Shown here: piece by piece, positions 1-9,916 of the stretch
How positions within the stretch are numbered: position 1 is the first letter of the stretch
How the letters are laid out: each line of letters starts with the position of its first letter
Translations under genes and position numbers: made by a program
Notes under the pieces: model-generated
What the model was told of the DNA's origin: nothing
The model's database searches: none
What the model saw: the letters and a program-made list of their open reading frames with translations, nothing else
Assembly: GCF_001723305.1 (NCBI RefSeq)
Contig: NZ_LPWF01000034.1
Span: 35,163 to 99,162 of the forward strand
Direction: 5' to 3'
Length of the DNA: 64,000 nt
Source of the DNA: Methyloceanibacter superfactus
GTDB taxonomy: Bacteria > Pseudomonadota > Alphaproteobacteria > Rhizobiales > Methyloligellaceae

Positions 1-376
1 GCGTGTCGGCCACGGACGCCTTGGTCTTGCCGTAGGGCGCGTCGCCGAGGGCCTCCACATTGCCTTTCGCGCCGAGTGCGGCGCCGGCGATCGTGGTCAC
101 CATCTGCTGGAAGGCGGGGTTGCGGGCGACGAAGTCGGTCTCGGAGTTGACCTCGACCAGAGCGGCCTCGTTACCCTCCGCGGCAAGCCCGATGAGGCCT
201 TCGGCCGCGACGCGGCCAGCCTTCTTGGCGGCCTTGGAGAGACCCTTCGCCCGCAGCCAGTCGACCGCAGCTTCCATGTCACCGCTGGTTTCGTTGAGGG
301 CGGCCTTGCAGTCCATCATGCCCGCGCCAGTCTTCTCGCGCAGCTCTTTGACCATGGTTGCGGTTATCGTCGCCAT
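1..376 (-). CDS. tsf: Elongation factor Ts, N-terminal part (cut by window edge)
   Basis: EF-Ts is the cytoplasmic nucleotide-exchange factor that recycles EF-Tu-GDP during translation elongation. The first 125 or so residues are visible. They begin at the ATG at 376 and carry the N-terminal UBA-like helix region ([20 protein letters not shown]) and the family signature [10 protein letters not shown] around residues 80-90. No stop occurs before base 1, so the C-terminal dimerisation/core half lies outside the window. It follows rpsB in the same direction with a 44-base gap, the usual rpsB-tsf operon. Identification is certain from the motifs; only the extent is unknown. Confidence 0.96.
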   Translation of the reverse strand, partial: MATITATMVKELREKTGAGMMDCKAALNETSGDMEAAVDWLRAKGLSKAAKKAGRVAAEGLIGLAAEGNEAALVEVNSETDFVARNPAFQQMVTTIAGAALGAKGNVEALGDAPYGKTKASVADT

Positions 377-420
377 GCAATCCTCTTCTTCGCGTCCCGA
401 TGCTCGACCGAGACGTCTGG

Positions 421-1283
421 CTATGCGTCTTCCTTTGCCGCCGGCGTGTCAGCCTCGGCGTCTGCCTTCTTTGCAGCCTTCTTGGCCTTGGTGGGCTTCT
501 TTTCCGCCGCGGCCGGGTCGGAGGCCGCATCGGCTTCCAGGCCGGGCTCCATCATCGGCTCGGCGGCGGCGCCCAGATCGACGCCCCACCGCCTTGCGCC
601 CGCTCGATGCCATCGATCGCGGCGCGAGCGATGAGATCGCAATAGAAGGTGATGGCGCGGCCGGCGTCGTCATTGCCCGGGATGGGATGGCTGATGCCGT
701 CCGGATCGCAGTTGGAATCTACAATGGCCACGACCGGCATGTTGAGCTTGCGGGCCTCGGCGATGGCGATCGACTCCTTGTTGGTGTCGATCACGAACAT
801 CAGATCCGGCGGTGCGCCCATGTCCTTGATGCCGCCGAGGGCGCGCTCGAGCTTGTCCTTCTCGCGGGTGAGCTGCAGCAGCTCCTTCTTGGTGAGGCCG
901 CGATGATCGCCCTCGAACAGCTCCTCCAGCGACTTCAGGCGCTTGATGGAGTGGGAGATGGTCCGCCAGTTGGTCAGCGTGCCACCGAGCCAACGGTGGT
1001 TGATGAAGTACTGCGCGCAGGAGCGGGCCGCATCGGCGATGGGCTCGGCGGCCTGGCGCTTGGTGCCGACAAAGAGCACGCGGCCGCCTTTGGCCACCAC
1101 GTCGGACACGGTGACCAGGGCCTGGTGCAGAAGCGGCACCGTCTGCGTCAGATCGATGATGTGGATGTTGTTGCGCGACCCGTAGATATAGGGAGCCATC
1201 TTCGGGTTCCAGCGGTGAGTCTGGTGACCAAAGTGAACACCAGCCTCGAGCAGCTGGCGCATAGTGATATCGGGCAGTGCCAT
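421..1283 (-). CDS. rpsB: 30S ribosomal protein S2, with a frame break near its C-terminus
   Basis: S2 binds the back of the 30S subunit. The N-terminal 225 residues are intact: the start [20 protein letters not shown], the motif [12 protein letters not shown] near residue 100, and [10 protein letters not shown] near 190. After IDGIERAQG the frame runs into a spurious ending at 552. The expected S2 continuation ([17 protein letters not shown], then an Ala/Lys-rich tail) is present in another minus frame down to a TAG at 421. A single missing base near 585-600 explains this. The Lys/Ala-rich acidic tail is typical of alphaproteobacterial S2. It is first gene of the rpsB-tsf operon. I take the break as a sequence error because S2 is essential. 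Confidence 0.94.
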
Positions 1284-1413
1284 TGGACTGCGAACTCCTT
1301 TTTCCGGTTTTGCCGCCGCGGGACAAGAGACTGGCCGGAGCCAATCACCGGAGCGAGCGCACAGGTTATAGGGCCTGTGTGACGCTTAGCGTCCCGCGTG
1401 TGAGATGGAGCGG

Positions 1414-1443
1414 GTTATAGGGGTGGGTCCGCCCCTTGGCAAG
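1414..1443 (-). promoter_or_regulatory. Probable sigma-70 promoter of rpsB-tsf
   Basis: On the minus strand a CTTGCC hexamer (1443-1438) is followed after 18 bases by TATAAC (1419-1414). These fit the alphaproteobacterial CTTGAC/TATAAT pattern. The site lies about 130 bases upstream of the rpsB start, in the gap between dnaE and rpsB, where a strong ribosomal-protein promoter is expected. A second CCTATAACCT box occurs about 55 bases nearer the gene and could be another -10. Assigned from the hexamers only. Confidence 0.5.
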
Positions 1444-1483
1444 GGCGGAAAACTCAGAAAAAGCGCTAATTTCGCAAGGCTTC

Positions 1484-4400
1484 CTAGAGGGCGCTGATGG
1501 AGGCCACGCCCTCGACCAGCTTTAGCTCGCTCCGCTGGCGTGGGGTCGTATCGATCCCTTGCGGCAGCTCGAATTCGACCTCCTTGGCCAGTTCATCGAG
1601 GCGGAGCACCAGTTGGAACTGCCCGTCGCCACTTTTGGTCCCCAACCGCTCGGCGAGCGGCGCCAGGGCTCTCGTATCCTCCACGTAGACTCGCATGCCC
1701 GCGTGGCGGGCCTCCGCGGCCTTGTCCAGGGAGGAGATCCGCTGCACCCTGACGCGCACGGTCTCGCCGTCGGCCTCCGCTTCAACCTCGAGGAGCACGG
1801 CTTTTCCCGGCTCCAGCAAGGCCCGCGAGGCCAGAAGCGCCTCGGAGAATACCACCGCCTCGAACTGGCCCGTGGAATCGGAGAAGGCCACAAAGGCATA
1901 GGGGTTGCCGGTCTTGCCCTTGCGCTCGCGGGCGGACAGAACCGTGCCGGCCAGCGTGCCCACCACCCGGCGCGTTTGCGCCTTGGCGGCAAACTCCGCC
2001 CAGGTCTCGGCGCCGAGGCTTGCCAAGGCCTCCTTGTAGTCGTCGAGCGGATGGCCCGTGAGGAAGAAGCCCACGGCCTCGAATTCCTTCGAGAGCTTGT
2101 CGGTGAACACCCAAGGCTTGGTTACGCGCAGCTCGATGGGCGGCGGGTCGTGCCGGGCGCCCGGAGAACAGATCCTCCTGCCTTCGGCGCGCGTCTCTTG
2201 TGCCCGGTTGCCGGCTGCAACCATCAGGTCGACATTGGCATGCGCGGTGGCCCGGTCGACGCCGAGCTCGTCGAAGGCGCCGGCGGCGGCCAGCATCTCC
2301 AAGGCGCGCTTGTTCACGAGGCGCGGGTTGATGCGGCGGGCGAAGTCCGAGACGTCCCTGAACGGACCTCCCTCCTCCCGCTTGGCGCAAATATGATCGA
2401 CCGCCTGGCGACCGACATTCTTCAGCGCCGCCAAGGAATAACGGATCGCGCCGTTGTTCGGGATGAAACCGACCTCGGAGCGATTGAGCGAAGGCGGCTC
2501 AAGGGGGATACCGAGGCGCGCGGCCTCTTGCGCGAAGCTGTTGAGCTTGTCCGCATTGCCCATGTCGAGCGTCATGGAGGCGGCCACGAACTCGGCCGGG
2601 TAGTTGGCCTTAATGTAGGCGGTCTGGTAGGCGATGAGCGCGTAGGCGGCGGCGTGCGATTTGTTGAAGCCGTAACCGGCGAACTTCGCCACCAGCTCGA
2701 AAGATGTATTCGGCGCGGCCTTGGCCACGCCGTTCTTCACGGCGCCGTCGACGAAGCGCTTTCGCTGCGCGTCCATCTCCTTCTTGATCTTCTTGCCCAT
2801 GGCACGGCGCAACAGGTCCGCCTCGCCGAGCGAGTAGCCGGACAGCACCTGGGCGATCTGCATCACCTGTTCCTGGTAGATGATGACGCCGTAGGTCTCC
2901 GCCAGGATCGGCTCGATCGAGGGATGAAGACTCTCGATCTCCTCGCGCCCGTGTTTCCGGTTCACATAAGTGTCGATGTTGTCCATCGGCCCCGGCCGGT
3001 AGAGCGCGACGATGGCGATGATGTCCTCGAAACGGTCGGGCTTCAGCTTGCGCAGGGCATCGCGCATGCCCTGACCTTCGAGCTGGAACACGCCGACCGT
3101 GTCGCCCCGCTGCATCAACTCGTAGGAGGCCACGTCGTCGAGCGGGATCTTGGCAGGATCGATGTCCGGCCCGTCGCGCCGGATGAGCTGGCGCGCCGTA
3201 TCGATGACGGTCAGGGTCTTGAGACCGAGGAAGTCAAACTTTACGAGGCCTGCGGCTTCCGCCCATTTCATGTTGAATTGGGTGGCCGGAAGTTGGGCGC
3301 GGGCGTCACGGTAGAGTGGCACCAGGTCGATCAGCGGCCGGTCGGCGATGACGACGCCGGCGGCGTGGGTCGAGGCGTGGCGGTAGAGCCCTTCGAGCCG
3401 CTGACCGATGTCGAGCAGCTTGGCGACCACGGGCTCCTTGTCGCGCTCCTCTTGCAGACGCGGCTCGCCGGCGATGGCTTGTGGCAAGGTCACGGGGTTC
3501 GCCGGATTCATGGGCACGAGCTTGCACAGCCGATCCACCTGGCCATAGGGCATTTGTAGCACCCGGCCGACGTCGCGCAGCACGGCACGCGCCTGCAGCT
3601 TACCGAAGGTGATGATGTGGGCGACGCGGTCGGCGCCATAGCGCTCGCGTACATAGGCGATGACTTCGTCGCGCCGGTCCTGACAGAAGTCGATGTCGAA
3701 GTCGGGCATGGACACGCGCTCGGGGTTCAAGAAGCGCTCGAACAGCAGGCCGAAGCGGATGGGATCGAGATCGGTGATGGTGAGCGCGTAGGCGACCAGG
3801 GAGCCCGCGCCGGAGCCACGCCCAGGCCCCACCGGAATCCCCTGCGCCTTGGTCCATTTGATGAAGTCGGCAACGATCAAGAAGTAGCCCTGATAGTTCA
3901 TGCCGGTGATGACATCGAGCTCGAAGGCGAGACGCTTGGCGTAGGAGGCGGCGTCCTCGCCCGGGGCAGTGCCAGCTTCCGCGATACGCGCCTTCAAGCC
4001 CGCCTCGGCTTGCCGTCTCAGCTCGGCGGCTTCGGTCTCCGCCCAGGGCGCTCGTGGCCTCGCCGCCGGTGAGGAAGGGCGGCAGGATCGGGTCGCGCTC
4101 CTTGGGACGATAGCGCAACGCTGAGCGATCTCGACCGTGTTCGCCAGCGCCTCGGGCAAATCGGCGAATAAGGTCCGCATCTCCTCGGCGGACTTGAAGT
4201 AGTGCTCCGGACTCAAGCGCCGCCGCTCGTCCACCGCCACATAGCTTCCTTGCGCGATGCAAATGAGCGCGTCATGGGCTTCGAAGTCGTCCGTCGCGGC
4301 GAAGAACGGCTCGTTGGTGGCGACAATCGGTAGCTCCAGATCGTAGGCGAGCTGGACCAAATGAGGCTCGACCGCCCTCTCCTGCGGCAGGCCGTGGCGC

Positions 4401-4960
4401 TGAATCTCCACATAGAGACGGTCGCCGAAGAGCGCGTGGAGCGTCTCCAGACGGGTGCGGGCAAGCTCGGGATTGTCCTCGGCGAAGGCCAGGTCGATGA
4501 CCCCCTCGGGACCGCCGGTGAGTGCGATCAGGCCGTCGGCATGGCTTTCGAGCTCGGCGATGGTGATGAGCGGGTCGCCGGCCTCGGCAGCGGTGAAATA
4601 GGACGCCGTCGAGAGGCGCATGAGATTGGCGTAGCCGGTCTCATCCTTGGCCAGCAGCACGACCCGGCCGTCGGCCCTTTGGCCCCCTGAGGTCGCGCCC
4701 GGGCTAGGGTCGCGCTCGCCGGCGAAGGTGAGCGCAAGCGTGCAGCCAATGATCGGCTGGATGCCCGCCCCGGCCATGGCTTCGGAGAATTCGAGCGCGC
4801 CGAAGAGATTGTTGGAATCGGTCAGCGCCAGGGCGGGCGCCCCGTCGGCCTTGGCGAGCGACACCAGCCGCTGGATGGTGAGCGCCCCTTCGAGCAGCGA
4901 ATAGGCCGAATGCATCCGCAGATGCACGAAGGGTTGGGGGCGCTCGGTCATGGTCTCCAT
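1484..4960 (-). CDS. dnaE: DNA polymerase III subunit alpha
   Basis: This is the replicative polymerase (DnaE1 type, 1158 residues, full length). The PHP domain starts at MHSAYSLLEGAL (residue 17 onward). The polymerase palm carries GPGRGSGAGS and the catalytic PDFDIDF (about residues 400-425). Later come the tandem helix-hairpin-helix region and a C-terminal OB fold (RRVVGTLAGTVL). Two short stretches read as nonsense in the open frame although the frame is recovered afterwards. Near 4050-4125 the family sequence YRPKERDPILPPF is in another frame. Near 2150-2180 the expected QEDLFSG is in another frame. Both look like paired compensating indels. An alternative start is the ATG three codons in. 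It lies downstream of lolD, as is usual in Rhizobiales. Confidence 0.96.
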   Translation of the reverse strand: METMTERPQPFVHLRMHSAYSLLEGALTIQRLVSLAKADGAPALALTDSNNLFGALEFSEAMAGAGIQPIIGCTLALTFAGERDPSPGATSGGQRADGRVVLLAKDETGYANLMRLSTASYFTAAEAGDPLITIAELESHADGLIALTGGPEGVIDLAFAEDNPELARTRLETLHALFGDRLYVEIQRHGLPQERAVEPHLVQLAYDLELPIVATNEPFFAATDDFEAHDALICIAQGSYVAVDERRRLSPEHYFKSAEEMRTLFADLPEALANTVEIAQRCAIVPRSATRSCRPSSPAARPRAPWAETEAAELRRQAEAGLKARIAEAGTAPGEDAASYAKRLAFELDVITGMNYQGYFLIVADFIKWTKAQGIPVGPGRGSGAGSLVAYALTITDLDPIRFGLLFERFLNPERVSMPDFDIDFCQDRRDEVIAYVRERYGADRVAHIITFGKLQARAVLRDVGRVLQMPYGQVDRLCKLVPMNPANPVTLPQAIAGEPRLQEERDKEPVVAKLLDIGQRLEGLYRHASTHAAGVVIADRPLIDLVPLYRDARAQLPATQFNMKWAEAAGLVKFDFLGLKTLTVIDTARQLIRRDGPDIDPAKIPLDDVASYELMQRGDTVGVFQLEGQGMRDALRKLKPDRFEDIIAIVALYRPGPMDNIDTYVNRKHGREEIESLHPSIEPILAETYGVIIYQEQVMQIAQVLSGYSLGEADLLRRAMGKKIKKEMDAQRKRFVDGAVKNGVAKAAPNTSFELVAKFAGYGFNKSHAAAYALIAYQTAYIKANYPAEFVAASMTLDMGNADKLNSFAQEAARLGIPLEPPSLNRSEVGFIPNNGAIRYSLAALKNVGRQAVDHICAKREEGGPFRDVSDFARRINPRLVNKRALEMLAAAGAFDELGVDRATAHANVDLMVAAGNRAQETRAEGRRICSPGARHDPPPIELRVTKPWVFTDKLSKEFEAVGFFLTGHPLDDYKEALASLGAETWAEFAAKAQTRRVVGTLAGTVLSARERKGKTGNPYAFVAFSDSTGQFEAVVFSEALLASRALLEPGKAVLLEVEAEADGETVRVRVQRISSLDKAAEARHAGMRVYVEDTRALAPLAERLGTKSGDGQFQLVLRLDELAKEVEFELPQGIDTTPRQRSELKLVEGVASISAL

Positions 4961-5107
4961 CTTCCGGCTTCAGGCTCTACCCTTCCGGATTCGCTCAAGC
5001 AGCGCGACGGGCCTCTCGGACATATCCAGGCTATTCACGGACTCGCGCTGGTGCGAGTGCGTGCGGGGAACGATAATGTTCCCTTTCCGTTCTTCTTGCA
5101 AGAAGGA

Positions 5108-5827
5108 CTAGCTGTCGACTTCCACCACGGCCACCTCTTCCTCGACGAGATGACCATCGGTCAGGCGCAAAACGCGGTCCATACGGGCCGCAAGCTCGAG
5201 ATTGTGGGTCGCCACCACCGCCGCGACGCCCTCCTCGTTTACCAGCCGCAGGAGCTCCTCGAACACGCGTTCGGCGGTGTGCGGGTCGAGATTGCCCGTG
5301 GGCTCGTCGGCAAGCAGAACCTTTGGCTGGTTGGCCACGGCGCGGGCGATCGCCACGCGCTGCTGCTCGCCGCCGGAAAGCTCCGCCGGGCGATGATCCC
5401 CGCGATCCTTGAGGCCGAGCGTGTCCAGGAGATGCTTCGCGCGTGTCTCGGCTTCGGCACTGGTCCGGCCAAGGATGAGCTGGGGCAGCGTGATGTTTTC
5501 CAGCGCCGTGAACTCCGGCAACAGGTGATGGAACTGGTAGACGAATCCCACTTCCATCCGGCGCATCCGGGTTCGCTCACTATCGTTCAGGGCCTCGCAG
5601 TCGATACCGTCGATGATCACGGCGCCTGAATCCGGCTTCTCGAGCAGGCCGGCGATTTGCAGCAAGGTCGATTTTCCCGCGCCCGAGGGGCCGAGAAGCG
5701 CCACGGTCTCGCCGGGATAGAAGGCCGCGGCGGCGTCCTTCAGAACGTCGATATGGCGGTCGCCTTGCGTGAAGCTCCGCATCAAGCGTTCAAGGCGCAG
5801 CGCTGGGGTTCGTTCAGGATTGTCCAC
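5108..5827 (-). CDS. lolD: Lipoprotein-releasing ABC transporter ATP-binding protein LolD
   Basis: LolD is the cytoplasmic ATPase that powers release of outer-membrane-destined lipoproteins from the inner membrane to LolA. In 239 residues it shows Walker [12 protein letters not shown] (about residue 45), the ABC signature [14 protein letters not shown] (about 148), and Walker [13 protein letters not shown] (about 170). The order and the PEFTALENI segment fit the MacB/LolD subfamily. It lies 9 bases downstream of its permease gene on the same strand, so the two form one transcription unit. The C-terminal acidic tail ([12 protein letters not shown]) is unremarkable. Confidence 0.95.
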   Translation of the reverse strand: MDNPERTPALRLERLMRSFTQGDRHIDVLKDAAAAFYPGETVALLGPSGAGKSTLLQIAGLLEKPDSGAVIIDGIDCEALNDSERTRMRRMEVGFVYQFHHLLPEFTALENITLPQLILGRTSAEAETRAKHLLDTLGLKDRGDHRPAELSGGEQQRVAIARAVANQPKVLLADEPTGNLDPHTAERVFEELLRLVNEEGVAAVVATHNLELAARMDRVLRLTDGHLVEEEVAVVEVDS

Positions 5828-5836
5828 CGGTCTCCC

Positions 5837-7102
5837 CTATTCGTAGCGCAGCGCTTCGACGGGATCGAGACGCGAAGCCCGCCAGGATGGATAGACCGTG
5901 GCAAGCACTGACAAGACGAGTGCCATGACGACGACCGTGGTGGTCTCGCCGGTGTCCATGTCGGCCGGCAATTGCGAAAGATAGTAAAGCTCCGGCGCGA
6001 ACAGCTCGGTGGAGGTGAGCCAGCCGATGAACTCGCGCAAGCGCTCGATATTGAGACACACGAGCACCCCGAGCCCGAAGCCGGCCAAGGTGCCGACGAT
6101 GCCGATGCTGGCACCGGTGATGAAGAAGATGCGCATGACCGCGCCGCGCGTGGCGCCCATGGTGCGCAGGATGGCGATGTCGCGGCCCTTGTCCTTCACC
6201 AACATGATCAGCCCGGAGATGATGTTGAGGGCCGCCACTAGAACGATAAGCGCCAAAATGAGGAACATCACGTTGCGCTCGACCTGAAGCGCGGTGAAGA
6301 ACGTGGCGTTCCGCTGGCGCCAGTCGCTCACATAGATCGTCGGACCGCCGGCCGTGATGATCTTCGGTGCCAGCTCGCCGACCTCGTCGGGCGAATTGAG
6401 CACGACCTCCAACACGGTGACGCTGTCGGGAACGCTGAAATAGCGCTGCGCCTCTTTGAGCGGCATGAACAGGATGCTGGCGTCGTATTCGGACATGCCG
6501 ATCTCGAAGATGGCGACGACCGGGTAGCGCTTGACCCGCGGCGCCGTGCCCAGCGCCGTCGACGGGCCGCGCGGCGTGAGGATGGAGACCTCGTCGCCCA
6601 CCTTGACGTTGAGATCGTTGGCCATGCGGCTACCCAGCGCGAGCCCCGGCTGGTCGTCGAATCCATCCAGCGTGCCGAACCGGATGTTGTTGGAAATGGC
6701 CTTGAGGCTCTTGAGGTCCTTCTCGCGCAAACCTCGCACCAGAGCTCCGCTCGAGGTGTAAGGCGTGGAGATCAGCACCTGGCCCTCGATCAGCGGCAAG
6801 GCATATTTGACGCCGTCGACCTCGCGGATGCGCTTCGCCACGTCGTCGTAATCGGTGAAAGAGCCGAGGCTATGCACGACCACGTGGCCGTTGAGGCCCA
6901 GCATCTTGTCGAACAGCTCCTGGCGGAAGCCGTTCATGACCGCCATGACGATGATGAGCGTGGCGACGCCCAGGGTGATGCCGATGAAGGAGAAGCCGGC
7001 GATCACCGAAATGAAGCCCTCCTTCCGCCGCGCCCGCAAATAGCGGAGCGCCACCATCCATTCGAATGGTGCGAAGGGCCGCGTGCTCGTCGCCTTGCTC
7101 AT
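5837..7102 (-). CDS. lolC: Lipoprotein-releasing system permease (LolC/LolE family)
   Basis: This is the membrane partner of LolD, an inner-membrane FtsX-type permease of 421 residues. An N-terminal transmembrane helix ([19 protein letters not shown], about residues 29-48) is followed by a large periplasmic MacB-like domain to about residue 270. Three further helices come at about 275-300, 325-350 and 385-405 ([18 protein letters not shown]), with the family ending [13 protein letters not shown]. Only one permease gene is present here, as in many alphaproteobacteria where a single LolC/E-like protein replaces the LolC-LolE pair. Its start overlaps the proS stop by four bases, so translation is probably coupled. 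Confidence 0.93.
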   Translation of the reverse strand: MSKATSTRPFAPFEWMVALRYLRARRKEGFISVIAGFSFIGITLGVATLIIVMAVMNGFRQELFDKMLGLNGHVVVHSLGSFTDYDDVAKRIREVDGVKYALPLIEGQVLISTPYTSSGALVRGLREKDLKSLKAISNNIRFGTLDGFDDQPGLALGSRMANDLNVKVGDEVSILTPRGPSTALGTAPRVKRYPVVAIFEIGMSEYDASILFMPLKEAQRYFSVPDSVTVLEVVLNSPDEVGELAPKIITAGGPTIYVSDWRQRNATFFTALQVERNVMFLILALIVLVAALNIISGLIMLVKDKGRDIAILRTMGATRGAVMRIFFITGASIGIVGTLAGFGLGVLVCLNIERLREFIGWLTSTELFAPELYYLSQLPADMDTGETTTVVVMALVLSVLATVYPSWRASRLDPVEALRYE

Positions 7103-8447
7103 GCCGCTTCCTTCCTCGCTTGTTCCGCTGCCGCGATCAGGCGATTCAATGCTGCATCGAAGGTGAGACTATGGCGGTCGCCGGTGGCGCGCTCTTTCAG
7201 CTCGACCTCTCCCGCTTTGAGGCTCTTTGGCCCGACGATGATCTGCCAAGGGAGGCCAATTAGGTCCATGGCGGCGAATTTAGCCCCTGCCCGGTCGTCG
7301 CGGTCGTCGTAGAGAATGTCGAGGCCGGCCGCTTTCAGCTGACCGTAGAAATTCTCGCAAGCCGCGTCGGTATCGGCATCGCCGACTTTGAGGTTGATGA
7401 GACCGACATCGAACGGCGCCACGGCTTGCGGCCAGATGATGCCGGCGTCGTCATGGGACGCCTCGATGATGGCGCCCACAAGCCGCGAGACGCCGATGCC
7501 GTAAGAGCCCATCTCGACTGCGATGAGCTCGCCGCCCGGCCCTTGAACCTTGGCGCCCATGGCCTCGGAGTACTTCGTGCCGAAATAGAAAACCTGTCCG
7601 ACCTCGATGCCGCGCGCGGAAAGCTGCATGTCCGCGGGCACCTCTTGGGCGAAGCGCTTCGGATCGTGGACGTCCTCGGTCGCCGCATAAAGCTCGGTTC
7701 GCTGACGGACGTAAGGGGTTAGATCGGACTGATAGTCCACGTCCTGTGGCGGTACCGGCATCTGGATCAGATCCTTATGGCAGTACACCTGGGACTCGCC
7801 GGTCTCGGCGAGGATGATGAATTCGTGGGAGAGATCGCCGCCGATCGGCCCCGTCTCGGCGCGCATCGGTACCGCGCGAAGCCCCATGCGCGCGAAGGTG
7901 CGCAAATAGGAGACGAACATCTTGTTGTAGGATTTGACGGCGCCCTCTTTGTCGAGGTCGAAGGAGTAGGAATCCTTCATGAGGAACTCGCGCCCGCGCA
8001 TCACGCCGAAGCGCGGCCTGACCTCGTCGCGAAATTTCCATTGGATATGGTAGAGGATGCGGGGCACGTCCTTGTAGGACTTGGCACCCGCGCGGAAGAT
8101 CTCGGTGATCATTTCCTCGTTGGTCGGGCCGTAGAGCATGTCGCGCTCGTGGCGGTCCTTGATGCGCAGCATCTCCTTGCCATAGGCCTCGTAGCGGCCG
8201 CTCTCCCGCCACAGCTCGGCTGGCTGAATGGTCGGCATGAGCAATTCGATGGCGCCGGCCCTGTCCTGCTCCTCCCGGACAATCTGCTCGATCTTTTGCA
8301 ACACGCGGTGGCCGAGGGGGAGCCAGGAATAGATGCCCGCGCTCGATTGGCGCGTAAGGCCCGCCCGCAGCATCAGGCGGTGGGAGACGATCTCCGCTCC
8401 TTCGGATCGTCGCGCAACAGTGGCAGAAAATAGCGGCTGAGGCGCAT
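7099..8447 (-). CDS. proS: Prolyl-tRNA synthetase, short alphaproteobacterial type, with an N-terminal frame break
   Basis: ProRS charges tRNA-Pro. Class II motifs are clear: motif 2 in [21 protein letters not shown] and motif 3 in [15 protein letters not shown], followed by the anticodon-binding domain ([13 protein letters not shown]). The true N-terminus, [17 protein letters not shown], begins at the ATG at 8447 and lies in a different frame from the rest, which resumes with [13 protein letters not shown]. One missing G near 8394 joins the two exactly as in related proteins. The long in-frame N-terminal extension reaching 8580 is therefore an artefact. About 450 residues after repair, with no editing insertion, which is the usual form in this class. 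Confidence 0.94.
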
Positions 8448-9062
8448 CGTGAGCCCTAACGGCGTTGGCAGCGGGCTCAGAGCCCGCCCGTTGCAATGAG
8501 CCATTCTTAGCGCGAAAGCCGGAAGCTCCCCCGCCGGGCCCCTTGGCGCGGCTAATAGCCAGTTTCGCAAGGCTAAGCAATCAGCCCCGACCAGAAATCC
8601 CGGAGCGATGTGATCCCGCAGCGATTCTCCTCCGTGAGGGCCCGATTGCCACTATCCGAGCACGAAGCATTGCCGGGTACAACGAGAGGTAGCGCAAGCA
8701 TTGTCCGCCCCTTCTCGTTCCCGGCAAATGTTGCTCGCCGCTTAGGCAGAATTTCTCGCCGGAACCACTGGATAGCGACCCGGAATGTCTTGGCTTCTCT
8801 TAGGTCTGGTCGACCCTGTCTCCCGCAAGCATAAATCTGCGGCGACCGGTCACAATCATGGTGACAATTTGGCGCGCCTGGGCTAGTGTCCCGCCACAAC
8901 GTGGGAGCGCTCGGGACCGGCGACGATCTCGGAGTTTTGCGTTGAGATTGGACAAGGTCCAAGTCTTGGGAGGAAGTACTCCAGGCGCGCTAATCATGGA
9001 AATACATGGGCGCCGCCGCTTTTCAGTCTGAATAGGCCGGAAAGACAAGGAGTCACGATACT
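8448..9062. other. Gene-free interval upstream of proS
   Basis: No reading frame here resembles a known protein or has a convincing ribosome-binding site. The minus-strand frame at 8573-8962 has low-complexity, family-less content. The interval must contain the proS promoter on the minus strand, but no clear hexamer pair stood out. On the plus strand the last 80 bases lead into a strong intrinsic terminator. These include a tiny 11-codon frame at 8997-9032 preceded by a GGAGGAAG stretch, so a small plus-strand transcript is possible. Confidence 0.5.
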
Positions 9063-9063
9063 G

Positions 9064-9096
9064 AAGCAAGGTCGGGTTCGACCTTGCTTTTTTTTT
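9064..9096 (+). terminator. Strong intrinsic terminator, plus strand, with no assigned upstream gene
   Basis: A perfect 11-base-pair stem (9064-9074 with 9079-9089, AAGCAAGGTCG and its complement) closes on a GGTT loop. Its distal arm ends in a run of nine T (9088-9096). The T run fixes the direction as plus. Both flanking genes are on the minus strand, so the terminator either ends an unannotated plus-strand RNA from the gap to its left or blocks antisense transcription into the DUF1467 gene. Confidence 0.85.
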
Positions 9097-9125
9097 GTCT
9101 TGGATTCCGGTGCGCGCGCGGAGCG

Positions 9126-9404
9126 CTACTTCACCTTTTCGTAGCGTGGGAAGAACGGGATATCGTCGAGCCGGATCACGTGGTGCACGAGGATAGCGTA
9201 GACGCCGGCGAAAATGACGGCCGATACCAGCGTCGTAGCGATCACCTTCGGCAACATGCGTGGCCGCTGCGGCGCGCTCTCGGCGAAACCCGGAGATGCC
9301 TCCTCGCCCGCCTCCTCGGCAGTCCGCACGCCGAACGGCAGCATGGCGAACAGCACGATCCACCAGATCACGAAATAGATGGCCAGCGCGAAGGCAAGGC
9401 TCAT
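9126..9404 (-). CDS. DUF1467 family membrane protein
   Basis: A 92-residue inner-membrane protein of unknown function. It has two hydrophobic segments, about residues 4-24 (ALAIYFVIWWIVLFAMLPFGV) and 52-72, separated by an acidic loop. The WWIVLFAMLPFGVRT signature and the ending RLDDIPFFPRYEK are characteristic of DUF1467, which is almost confined to alphaproteobacteria and usually sits beside the methylmalonyl-CoA epimerase gene, as here. It is last in the nuo-birA-rnj-mce series, three bases after mce. Confidence 0.85.
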   Translation of the reverse strand: MSLAFALAIYFVIWWIVLFAMLPFGVRTAEEAGEEASPGFAESAPQRPRMLPKVIATTLVSAVIFAGVYAILVHHVIRLDDIPFFPRYEKVK

Positions 9405-9407
9405 GGC

Positions 9408-9809
9408 TTAGGCCTCTTCGAGTTCCACGAGCGTGCCGCAGAAGTCTTTCGGATGGAGGAAGATCACCGGCTTGCCGTGAGCGCCGATCTTAGGCTCACC
9501 AAGTACGCGGGCGCCTCGCTTCACCATCCGGTCGCGCGCTTCCTCGATGTTCGGCACCTCATAGCAGAGGTGATGGATGCCGCCATTGGGATTTCGCTCG
9601 AGGAACCCCGCGATCGGCGAGTTGTCGCCGTAAACCCCAAGCAACTCGATCTTGGTGTTGGGCAGCTCGATGAACACCGTGGTCACGCCATGCTCGGGCT
9701 GATCCTCTTCCGCCGAGACCTTGGCGCCGAGGGTGCTCCGATAAACATCTGTCGCCGCCTTCAGATCGGGGACGACAATGGCGACATGGTTCAAACGGCC
9801 TATCATCAA
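9408..9809 (-). CDS. mce: Methylmalonyl-CoA epimerase
   Basis: This VOC-fold metalloenzyme interconverts the (2S) and (2R) forms of methylmalonyl-CoA in propionyl-CoA breakdown. In 133 residues it shows two beta-alpha-beta-beta-beta modules. Probable metal ligands are His in RLNHVAIVV (about residue 8), Glu in TKIELLG, His in GIHHLCYEV (about 80) and the C-terminal Glu in GTLVELEE. The match to the epimerase family is stronger than to glyoxalase I because of the NGGIHHLCYEV motif. It stands between rnj and the DUF1467 gene. Confidence 0.92.
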   Translation of the reverse strand: MMIGRLNHVAIVVPDLKAATDVYRSTLGAKVSAEEDQPEHGVTTVFIELPNTKIELLGVYGDNSPIAGFLERNPNGGIHHLCYEVPNIEEARDRMVKRGARVLGEPKIGAHGKPVIFLHPKDFCGTLVELEEA

Positions 9810-9916
9810 ACTTCGCTCCGGCTTCGTGACACGAGATCTTGAATTTAGGGCGCTAGCACGCTCGGCGCTAGGTGATCAGCTTCTAGCGCGGTCCCGCGCT
9901 GCGTGCCAATTGAGGC

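Noticed and set aside
1559..3559. Plus-strand 666-codon open frame
   Set aside because: It is antisense to dnaE, GC-rich codon shadow, with no family motifs and no ribosome-binding site.
8573..8962. Minus-strand 129-codon frame in the proS upstream gap
   Set aside because: Low complexity, no family resemblance, no upstream ribosome-binding site; treated as non-coding.
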